Part shown: one piece after another, positions 26,607 through 34,021 of the stretch | Position numbering within the stretch: the first letter of the stretch is position 1 | Layout: each line of letters opens with the position of its first letter | From: CAIRDP01 sp037134895 | GTDB taxonomy: Bacteria > Bacteroidota > Bacteroidia > Bacteroidales > FEN-979 | DNA: 64,000 nucleotides | Direction: 5' to 3' | Assembly: GCA_037134895.1 (NCBI GenBank) | Contig: JBAXLI010000015.1 | Span: 1-64,000 of the forward strand | The notes under the pieces: model-generated | The model's input: the letters and a program-made list of their open reading frames with translations, nothing else | What the model was told of the DNA's origin: nothing | Databases searched by the model: none | Position numbers and translations under genes: made by a program

Positions 26607-27969
26607 ATTTTTTCATTTTTTTGTACAGGGTGGTACGTGAAATGCCCAGGTTTTTAGCAGCAATACTTAAACTCTGGCTGTTGTTTTTTAGTTCATTTTC
26701 AACCATGCGTTTTTCCATTTCTTCAAGGGTGAGGTTTTCTCTGCTCACCGATTGAGATGACTGGAATAGGTTCAGGTCTTGTGGGGAAATTTCCCTGCCT
26801 TCGCAGAGGATCACCGCTTTTTCCATGGTATGCTGCAGCTCCCTCACATTCCCCGGCCATTCATATTTCCTTAGCCGGTCTAAGGCTTTTTGTTGCAACC
26901 TTACGCAGGTCTTTTTGTATTTCAGAGCATATTTGCTGATGAAAAAATTGGCCAGGATCTCAATATCCTCAGGACGTTTGCGTAATGGAGGAAGTTCGAT
27001 CTGAATGGTATTTATCCTGTAAAGCAGATCCTGCCTGAACTGCTTGTCCTGCACCATCTGCAAGAGGTTTTTATTTGTAGTACATATCAGCCTGATATTT
27101 ACCGGCAGTTCCTTGTTTGAACCGACAGGGATTACCACCCTGTTCTGAAGCATATTCAGCAGTTTCGACTGGAGATGGAGAGGCAGGTTGCTGATCTCAT
27201 CAAGAAGCAATGTCCCTTTATCGGCAAGAGCGATTTTCCCGGTACGTTCTTCATATGCGTTGGTGAATGAACCTTTGGCGTGCCCAAACATCTCGCTTTC
27301 AAACAGGCTTTCGGCTACCGATCCCAGGTCAATGGCAACCAGGAGTTCATTATACCGTTCCGACTGCCGGTGGATCTCTTTGGCAATAAGTTCTTTTCCT
27401 GTGCCGTTCTCACCCGTGATCAGGATGTTGGCATCGGTGCGGGCAACTTTTTTCACAAGGTCAAGGATCTGTTGCATGGCCGGAGAAACACCGATGATCA
27501 TCCGCTCATCCCGGTTCATCTCGGTTTTGAGATCCTGTTCTCGTTTTATCAGGTTCCCCACAGCCTGGTTCGATCTGCGCAGTTTTAAGGCAGCTTTAAG
27601 AGTGGCCAGGAGTTTTTCATTTTCCCAGGGTTTCAGAACAAAATCTGCAGCGCCTTCATGGGTGGCTTTGACTGCAGTTTCTATGTCGCCGTATGCTGTA
27701 AACATCACAACCTCAACATCAGGTTTTCTTTGTTTGATTTCCCTGAGCCAGTACATCCCTTCATTCCCCGAACTTTCGCCTGCCTTGAAGTTCATATCGA
27801 GCAATACTACGTCGATTTCCCTGCCCTCTATCTCATGAGGCAGGGTATTGGGGTTTGAGAGTGTGATCACCTCAAGGAAATCGAACTTCAGGAATAAGCG
27901 CAGGGCATTAAGCACGCTTTTATTATCATCCACAATCAGTAAGCGGCCTTCTTTAATTCTTTCATCCAT
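26596..27969 (-). CDS. NtrC-type sigma54-dependent response regulator
   Basis: A 457-residue protein with three domains. The receiver domain has the acidic pair D14-D15 and phosphoacceptor D58 (VVLLDMNF), with Lys in FVLKPW. The AAA+ domain has Walker A GENGTGKE (about 185), Walker B GTLLLDEIS and the sigma54-contact loop GSFTNA in place of the usual GAFTGA. A Fis-type helix-turn-helix follows (LSIAAKNLGISRTTLYKKMKK). It binds upstream sites and drives open-complex formation by sigma54 polymerase. It is divergent from the ATPase gene, whose promoter has a sigma54 element, so that operon is the natural target. Confidence 0.92.
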   Translation of the reverse strand: MDERIKEGRLLIVDDNKSVLNALRLFLKFDFLEVITLSNPNTLPHEIEGREIDVVLLDMNFKAGESSGNEGMYWLREIKQRKPDVEVVMFTAYGDIETAVKATHEGAADFVLKPWENEKLLATLKAALKLRRSNQAVGNLIKREQDLKTEMNRDERMIIGVSPAMQQILDLVKKVARTDANILITGENGTGKELIAKEIHRQSERYNELLVAIDLGSVAESLFESEMFGHAKGSFTNAYEERTGKIALADKGTLLLDEISNLPLHLQSKLLNMLQNRVVIPVGSNKELPVNIRLICTTNKNLLQMVQDKQFRQDLLYRINTIQIELPPLRKRPEDIEILANFFISKYALKYKKTCVRLQQKALDRLRKYEWPGNVRELQHTMEKAVILCEGREISPQDLNLFQSSQSVSRENLTLEEMEKRMVENELKNNSQSLSIAAKNLGISRTTLYKKMKKYGL

Positions 27970-28108
27970 AATCTGAAAAGTTTATACCCCCAGGCGGCAT
28001 TCTCCTCCAACTGAACTAAGTACGATGGAAGGTTTTGGCGCAAAGAGAGTGTAATATATCTCGTAAAAAGTTTTTAAATGTACAGAAAATTAACACCAAA
28101 CTGTTCAG

Positions 28109-28137
28109 TATGTTTACAAAAAATCACATGAAACATA
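28109..28137. promoter_or_regulatory. candidate upstream activator site (dyad TATGTTT-N15-AAACATA)
   Basis: TATGTTT at 28109-28115 and AAACATA at 28131-28137 form a 7-bp inverted repeat. Its centre lies about 75 bp before the predicted sigma54 start point, the usual distance for NtrC-type enhancer sites. No second copy was seen in the window, so this remains a candidate. Confidence 0.35.
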
Positions 28138-28172
28138 TTATAAATAGTTATAAATCAATCATATAAAATTTT

Positions 28173-28188
28173 TGGCATAAATTTTGCA
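28173..28188 (+). promoter_or_regulatory. sigma54 (-24/-12) promoter of the multi-permease operon
   Basis: TGGCATAAATTTTGCA matches the sigma54 consensus TGGCAC-N5-TTGCW with exact spacing: GG at the -24 position and GC at -12 on the correct 16-nt frame. The predicted start point is about 28199, giving a 21-nt leader before the ATPase ATG at 28220. The NtrC-type activator gene is divergent from it. This is the only clean -24/-12 element noticed in the window. Confidence 0.8.
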
Positions 28189-28219
28189 ATAGTATGTATC
28201 AAAATTAAACAATATACCA

Positions 28220-28912
28220 ATGATAAAAACAGTAAATCTAACCAAACGGTTTATCACCGACGAGATCGAAACCACTGCACTCAACAATGTGAGCATGGAG
28301 GTTAAAAAAGGCGAATTCATTGCCATTATGGGTCCTTCGGGTTGCGGCAAATCAACTTTGCTTAACATCCTTGGAATGCTTGATAATCCAAGTGACGGCA
28401 ATTACATCTTCAACGATGTTGATGTTTCAAAATACAAGGAAGGGAAGCGAACCCAATACCGCAAGGGAAACATTCAATTCGTGTTTCAGAGCTTTAATCT
28501 CATCGACGAACTGAACGTTTATGAAAACGTCGAGCTTCCCCTGCTGTATCTGAAGAAAACAACAGCCGAGCGCAAACAGATGGTAACCGATATCCTTGAC
28601 CGGATGAAAATCGGTCATCGCAAAAAGCATTTTCCGCAGCAACTGTCGGGTGGACAGCAGCAGCGTGTTGCAATTGCCCGTGCAGTGGTACCTGGCCCTC
28701 AGTTGATCCTTGCCGATGAACCAACCGGTAATCTCGACTCGAAAAACGGTATAGAGGTAATGAATCTCTTATCTGAACTGAATAAGCAGGGAACCACCAT
28801 TGTGATGGTGACCCATTCGCAAAGGGATGCAGCATTTGCTCACAGAATTGTCAATTTGTTTGACGGACAGATCGTAAGTGAGGAAGTCGCCCATAGCCAG
28901 CAAGCCGTATAA
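28220..28912 (+). CDS. ABC transporter ATPase, LolD/MacB type
   Basis: A 230-residue protein with Walker A GPSGCGKST (38-46), the Q-loop in VFQSFNL, signature LSGGQQQRVAIARA (about 142), Walker B ILADEPTGNLD (about 164-174) and the switch His in MVTHSQRD. It matches the LolD/MacB/FtsE subgroup that powers mechanotransmission by FtsX-fold permeases. It is the only ATPase in a 12-gene run with eight permeases, so it probably serves all of them in turn or as a shared pool. It is first in the operon, 32 bp after the sigma54 element. Its stop is 1 bp before the TolC-family start. Confidence 0.95.
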   Translation: MIKTVNLTKRFITDEIETTALNNVSMEVKKGEFIAIMGPSGCGKSTLLNILGMLDNPSDGNYIFNDVDVSKYKEGKRTQYRKGNIQFVFQSFNLIDELNVYENVELPLLYLKKTTAERKQMVTDILDRMKIGHRKKHFPQQLSGGQQQRVAIARAVVPGPQLILADEPTGNLDSKNGIEVMNLLSELNKQGTTIVMVTHSQRDAAFAHRIVNLFDGQIVSEEVAHSQQAV

Positions 28913-28913
28913 A

Positions 28914-30263
28914 ATGAAATGCCAAACGAACATACTGCTCCTGTTTTTGCTTGCATTCTCCTGCCAGGGAATTTTATTTGCCCAGAAGTCCTGGAACCTC
29001 GATCAATGCATAAACTATGCCTGGGAAAACAATTTCTCTGTTCACAACCAGGAGCTGGGTGTTAAAATCAAGAAGACCGATTACAGGCAGGCCAGGAATG
29101 ATTTATTGCCCGACCTCGGTTTTTCAACTTCATACACCCAGAACTATGGACGCAGTATCGATCCGACTACAAATTCATACATCGATGTACAGTTCTTTAA
29201 CAATGGTTATGGGCTGGCGGCTTCAGTTGACCTCTTCAACGGGTTTATGAAGGTCAATACGATCAATATGCAGCGCTTGAATTATGAAGCGGAGAAGAAC
29301 AGGCTTCAGCAAGTCAGGAACGAGGTTGCATTTACAGTGATTAACAGTTATTTCAACGTTTTGCTTCAGCAGGGGCTTTCGTCAATTGCAATGGAGAATT
29401 TCAAACTCTCACGCACCCAATTGGATTTTACTACTGAATACGTCAGGCTTGGTCGTAAACCGGGTACCGATTTGCTCGAAACAGAAGCCAACCTGGCCTC
29501 CGACAGTTTCCTGCTGGTTCAGTCTTATAACCTGCTTGAACAGGCAAGCCTGGGGCTGAAATACCAGATGAATTTTCCGGTTGCCGACAGCCTTGTCATT
29601 GATACTGTTGTGATGTCAATCTTCGCAGGTTCAATCGATACGCTTTCGATGGACGAGTTATACAGGGTTGCAGCTGTTGCACTGCCTGATATAGTATATG
29701 CAAAGAATAACATGCTGGCTGCAAAAAAAGCGGTACAGGTAAGCCAGGGCTCATTTTCACCCAGGCTTGGATTTTATGCCGGATGGAATTCGCAGTATAT
29801 GCAAACAAGCCGAGACTCCCTGAACAGGATCATTCCTTATGGCGACCAGATGAAAAACAACTCAAGCGAATACCTGAGTCTTGATCTCCAGATACCATTG
29901 TTTTCGAGATTTTCTAAATACACTTCCCTGAGTAAATCCAAACTGAGATACCAGCAAGCCAGGATACAGTATGATGACATCTCATATAAACTCATGATGG
30001 GCGTCGAAAAATCGCTTACCGAATGGAGAGCTTCAAGGGCGGAATATGAATCTTCACTCAGCCAGCTTGCAAAGAACCTTAAAGCATATCAGGCTGCTGA
30101 AAAGAAACTGGATAAAGGCCTGATCAATATCATAGAATTCGATATCCAGAAAAATAAATGGATCAGGGCAAAAGCCGAAGTTTTAAGAACCGGCTTGCAG
30201 GTATTGTTAAAGGAACGATATATCAGGTTCCTGATGACCGGATCACTGTTATCGGGGAAATAA
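28914..30263 (+). CDS. TolC-family outer membrane channel protein
   Basis: The start at 28914 (MKCQTNILLLFLLAFSC) follows the ATPase stop by 1 bp; the longer frame from 28878 overlaps the ATPase. This gives 449 residues. After a signal peptide come two TolC-like repeats of long helices and strands: WNLDQCINYAWENNFSVHN, then FSTSYTQNYGRSIDP and FGLAASVDLFNGF-type strand phrases, and in the second half SPRLGFYAGWNSQYM. TolC proteins form the trimeric exit duct of tripartite efflux. With the adaptor and the permeases this makes a MacAB-TolC-like envelope-spanning machine. Confidence 0.9.
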   Translation: MKCQTNILLLFLLAFSCQGILFAQKSWNLDQCINYAWENNFSVHNQELGVKIKKTDYRQARNDLLPDLGFSTSYTQNYGRSIDPTTNSYIDVQFFNNGYGLAASVDLFNGFMKVNTINMQRLNYEAEKNRLQQVRNEVAFTVINSYFNVLLQQGLSSIAMENFKLSRTQLDFTTEYVRLGRKPGTDLLETEANLASDSFLLVQSYNLLEQASLGLKYQMNFPVADSLVIDTVVMSIFAGSIDTLSMDELYRVAAVALPDIVYAKNNMLAAKKAVQVSQGSFSPRLGFYAGWNSQYMQTSRDSLNRIIPYGDQMKNNSSEYLSLDLQIPLFSRFSKYTSLSKSKLRYQQARIQYDDISYKLMMGVEKSLTEWRASRAEYESSLSQLAKNLKAYQAAEKKLDKGLINIIEFDIQKNKWIRAKAEVLRTGLQVLLKERYIRFLMTGSLLSGK

Positions 30264-30308
30264 ACGTAAATCGGGCTTCGTAAATCGTGAATCGTAAATC
30301 GTAAATAA
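30264..30308. repeat. 7-bp tandem repeat (CGTAAAT) inside the operon
   Basis: Heptamers cgtaaat, cgtgaat, cgtaaat, cgtaaat follow a first cgtaaat separated by a short gap. The array fills the 51-bp gap between the TolC-family and adaptor genes. Confidence 0.75.
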
Positions 30309-30314
30309 CACAGT

Positions 30315-31589
30315 ATGGTAGCTAATGACACAACCGGGATGGATAAGGTAATCGTGGAAAAACGGTGGATTAAAAAAAAATACTGGAAATACATCATTGG
30401 CGGAGGTTTGCTCCTGGCGGTCGTTCTCTTTTTTCTTTTAAGGGATTGGACCAGCACGGTAAGGGTTGAAAGGGAGAGAATCAGTATTGCTCCTGTGATC
30501 AAGGGGATTTTTAATGATTATATCACCAATGACGGGATAGCCGCTCCCATCTCCACCGTATACCTGGATGCTTACGAGGGCGGAAAAGTAGAAGAGATCC
30601 TGCTCGAAGAAGGAACCATGCTGAAAAAGGGAGACGTTATTATCCGGCTGATGAATAACGATATCAACCTGAACATCCTTAATAGCGAAGCCCAGCTGGC
30701 CGAGAAATCGAATTTCCTTAGGGAAGTCAGGATACGCATGGAACAGGAAAAACATTCCCTCGAAAGGGAAGTGCTTAATGCCCGTTTTGACCTTATTGCC
30801 AAAAAAAGGACCTATGAACAGAATAAAGAGCTTTATAAAGACCAGCTGATTTCCCGGGATGAATACCTTCGTTCGGAAGAAGCCTATCAGCTGGCCGATA
30901 AAACAAAAGAGCTGGTTTATCTCAGGCAAAGGCAGGATTCTTCCTTCCGGTCCCTTCAGATTGAGCAGATCAGCGACAACCTGAAGAACATGCAGCTGAA
31001 CCTGGCTCTTGTAAAACAACAGCAGGATTACCTGAATGTAAAATCCCCGGTCGATGGACAGCTTGGCAGCCTTATGGTAGAAATCGGGCAGTCGATCCCT
31101 CGTGGTTTCCGAATCGGGCAGATCAACATCCTCACTTCCTATAAAATTGAGGCGGATGTGGATGAACATTATATCGACAGGATAAGAACAGGACTAAGCG
31201 CCTATATTGAAAGACCGAATGACACCCTGCCTCTTGAAATTAAAAAAGTGTATCCCGAAGTCCGGAACGGCAGGTTTAAAATAGACCTTGTGTTTACAGG
31301 AAAACTTCCTGAGAACATCAGGATAGGACAGTCCTATTTTATTAAGATCAAGCTCGGACAGGCTGTCGAAGCTATACAGATTCCCCAGGGCGGATTTTAT
31401 CAGACTACCGGTGGACAATGGATTTTTGTTGTTGATAAAAGTGGTCTGTTCGCTGTTAAAAGGAACATCAAGATCGGAAGAAAAAATCCGCAGTATTATG
31501 AAATTCTCGACGGGCTTGCTCCCGGAGAAGAGGTCATTGTTTCGGATTACACGATTTTCGGAAACAATGATAAGGTTGAATTAAAGTAA
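30315..31589 (+). CDS. HlyD/MacA-type periplasmic adaptor protein
   Basis: A 424-residue protein with a cytoplasmic start, one membrane helix (about 27-45), then a split lipoyl/barrel-sandwich domain (GGKVEEILLEEGTMLKKGDV near 90 and VKSPVDGQLGSLMVEIGQ near 240) around a long coiled-coil hairpin (about 120-230). Beta-barrel and membrane-proximal domains follow (VIVSDYTIFG near the end). It bridges inner-membrane permeases and the TolC duct. The gene begins 51 bp after the TolC-family gene and ends 11 bp before permease 1. It is the only adaptor gene, so all eight permeases either share it or work without it. Confidence 0.9.
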   Translation: MVANDTTGMDKVIVEKRWIKKKYWKYIIGGGLLLAVVLFFLLRDWTSTVRVERERISIAPVIKGIFNDYITNDGIAAPISTVYLDAYEGGKVEEILLEEGTMLKKGDVIIRLMNNDINLNILNSEAQLAEKSNFLREVRIRMEQEKHSLEREVLNARFDLIAKKRTYEQNKELYKDQLISRDEYLRSEEAYQLADKTKELVYLRQRQDSSFRSLQIEQISDNLKNMQLNLALVKQQQDYLNVKSPVDGQLGSLMVEIGQSIPRGFRIGQINILTSYKIEADVDEHYIDRIRTGLSAYIERPNDTLPLEIKKVYPEVRNGRFKIDLVFTGKLPENIRIGQSYFIKIKLGQAVEAIQIPQGGFYQTTGGQWIFVVDKSGLFAVKRNIKIGRKNPQYYEILDGLAPGEEVIVSDYTIFGNNDKVELK

Positions 31590-31600
31590 ATCATGAAAAC

Positions 31601-33994
31601 ATGTTAAAGAACACCTTTAAAATAATATTCCGCAATATTTCCAGGCAGAAGGGCTTCACCTTTATAAATGTAGCCGGACTTGCAGTTGGCCTTGCAGCAG
31701 CTTTGCTGATCCTGATGTGGGTCATGGATGAATTGAGTTATGAAAACTTTAATGAGCATGCCGGTAATATCTATATGGTTCACCAGGACCAGTTCTATAC
31801 AGGGGATCGTTATCGTGTACCTGTGACACCTCATCCCTGTGCCCCGGTCTGGAAGGAACGGATTCCTGGGATAAGGGAAACAACGCGGCTTGTCAGGCTT
31901 CCCAAGCTCCTGTTTCGCGTTGACGACAAGGTGTTCTTTGAAGACCACATCAAGGCAGCCGACCCGGGAATCTTAAAGATTTTTACATTTCCGTTGTTGT
32001 TAGGGGACGCAAACACGGCCTTGCTTGATCCACACTCAATAATTCTTACGGAAAAATTGGCAAGGAAATATTTTGGAGATAAAAATCCGGTCGGAAAGAA
32101 CATAAGTCTCGAAAACAAGAATACATTTACGGTCAGCGCTGTGATGAAAGACATCCCGAAAAACTCTGTCTATTCTACCGCTGTTGAAAACGGAATTGGT
32201 ATTGATGCGATTATTCCATACTCCTTTCTGAAGGAGATTGGAGTGTCAGATGACTCATGGGGCAATAACAGTATTTTTACTTATGTATTACTTGATAATG
32301 GGGCCGATATAAAATCCGTTAATAAGAAACTAACCGACATTGTTGTTGAACATAGACCTGAGACCAGGACAAAATTCTTCCTCTCACCATTATTGGATTT
32401 ACGCCTTCACACTTCGTTCGGATTCCAGGTTGGCAAAGGGGCTATCGTTAACATTTACATATTTGTTTCCATTGCCATATTTATTCTTCTCATCGCCTGT
32501 ATTAATTTTATAAATCTTGCCACTGCTAAAGCATCCTTAAGAGGGAAAGAGATAGGCATTAAAAAGGTTTCAGGGGCCAACCGGCTGAACATGATTGTCC
32601 AGTTCATGGTTGAATCACTGGTGATCGTAATGATTTCTTTATTTTTTGCACTGGTGCTGGTCGGCTTGTCTCTCGCGGTTTTTAATTCGATATCAGGGAA
32701 AAGCTTTACACTAACCGATATTTTCCAGGTAAAATTCATGGTAGGATTTATCATAACAGGCCTGGTAACCGGAATCCTTGCCGGGATTTATCCTGCATTT
32801 TATTTATCCTCTCTGAAACCGGTCCTGGTGCTTAAAGGAGAAACGATATCCGGAAAAAGAAACAGCCTGTTAAGACGAATCCTGGTAATCGTCCAGTTCT
32901 CTCTTTCGATATTTATTGCACTTGGTTCTATTTTCATGTACCTGCAATTAAAATTCATGCAAGGAAAGGAACTGGGATTTGATAAGGAAAACGTCATATG
33001 CATCAACATGCCCGACAACATGAAAACCAAATACTATTCACTGAAGAAAGAGTTGCTTCGGGAGTCTTCTGTACTTGGTGTTACAGCTTCATCGCATAAT
33101 CCTACAATGATCGGCAGTAATGGTGGTGGTGCATCATGGGCAGGAAAGGATCCGAAAAAGGAAGTACTGATAGGGCAGAACATCATCGATTACGATTACT
33201 TAAGTACCATGAAGATCAAACTGGTGTCGGGACGGGATTTTTCGCGCGATTTTCCCGGTGACATGGGTGATACCTTGGGTAATTTCCTGGTAAATGAAGA
33301 AGTCGCAAAACTGATGGGAGGAGGGGATGCGGTTGGTAAAAGTTTCAGGTTTATGGGACAGAAGGGAATTATTGTCGGGGTGATGAAAGATTTTCATTTC
33401 AGTGGAGCCCAGGAACCGATTCAACCCATGGCTTTTGCGGTTAGCGACAGCAAATCCTTTTCCAATGCGCTGATAAGGTTGGCGCCGGGCAATCTCCCCG
33501 GCACCCTGGAGACCGTGGAGAAAATCTGGAAAAAAATTGTTCCTGATTATCCGCTCGAGTACAGTTTTCTTGATAAAGATTATGAAAATCTTTACAGGAC
33601 AGAGATGCGGATGAGCCTCTTGTTAAAGTATTTCACAATAGTTGCGTTAATTATTGCATGTCTCGGGCTCTACGGATTAAGTGCATATGCAGCCGGCAGG
33701 CGTACCCGCGAGATAGGTGTGCGTAAAGTGATGGGAGCAGGAGTGGTCTCGGTGATTTTCTCCCTGTCTAAGGAATTTCTCCTGCTTGTGATCATTTCGA
33801 TTGCACTGGCGTTTCCGCTTGGCTGGTATGCCGTAAATAAGATGCTGAATGAATTTGCATACCGCATAGACATAAACTGGCTGGTGTTTGGTGAGATCGG
33901 ACTGGGTGCATTGATCGTTGCCCTGGCGACGGTAAGTTTCCAGGCATACAGGGCTGCTGCAATTAACCCGGCGGTGGCTTTGAAAACGGAATAA
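31601..33994 (+). CDS. FtsX/MacB-like ABC permease 1 of 8
   Basis: A 797-residue protein of duplicated MacB-type halves. An N-terminal helix (about 20-42) precedes a first periplasmic core domain and a first FtsX membrane block (about 285-410). A further helix starts a second periplasmic domain, which ends in a second FtsX block (about 670-795). Coupling-loop motifs are KEIGIKKVSGA (about 317) and REIGVRKVMGA (about 702). MacB-type permeases move substrates within the periplasm toward the outer membrane rather than across the inner membrane. One chain with two FtsX blocks could match a MacB dimer. It starts 11 bp after the adaptor stop. Confidence 0.9.
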   Translation: MLKNTFKIIFRNISRQKGFTFINVAGLAVGLAAALLILMWVMDELSYENFNEHAGNIYMVHQDQFYTGDRYRVPVTPHPCAPVWKERIPGIRETTRLVRLPKLLFRVDDKVFFEDHIKAADPGILKIFTFPLLLGDANTALLDPHSIILTEKLARKYFGDKNPVGKNISLENKNTFTVSAVMKDIPKNSVYSTAVENGIGIDAIIPYSFLKEIGVSDDSWGNNSIFTYVLLDNGADIKSVNKKLTDIVVEHRPETRTKFFLSPLLDLRLHTSFGFQVGKGAIVNIYIFVSIAIFILLIACINFINLATAKASLRGKEIGIKKVSGANRLNMIVQFMVESLVIVMISLFFALVLVGLSLAVFNSISGKSFTLTDIFQVKFMVGFIITGLVTGILAGIYPAFYLSSLKPVLVLKGETISGKRNSLLRRILVIVQFSLSIFIALGSIFMYLQLKFMQGKELGFDKENVICINMPDNMKTKYYSLKKELLRESSVLGVTASSHNPTMIGSNGGGASWAGKDPKKEVLIGQNIIDYDYLSTMKIKLVSGRDFSRDFPGDMGDTLGNFLVNEEVAKLMGGGDAVGKSFRFMGQKGIIVGVMKDFHFSGAQEPIQPMAFAVSDSKSFSNALIRLAPGNLPGTLETVEKIWKKIVPDYPLEYSFLDKDYENLYRTEMRMSLLLKYFTIVALIIACLGLYGLSAYAAGRRTREIGVRKVMGAGVVSVIFSLSKEFLLLVIISIALAFPLGWYAVNKMLNEFAYRIDINWLVFGEIGLGALIVALATVSFQAYRAAAINPAVALKTE

Positions 33995-34021
33995 CATCCG
34001 CCCACAAAACAAACGGAAATC

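Noticed and set aside
30438..31169. 243-codon antisense frame over the adaptor gene
   Set aside because: It lies wholly opposite a well-supported HlyD-type gene and its translation has no domain character.
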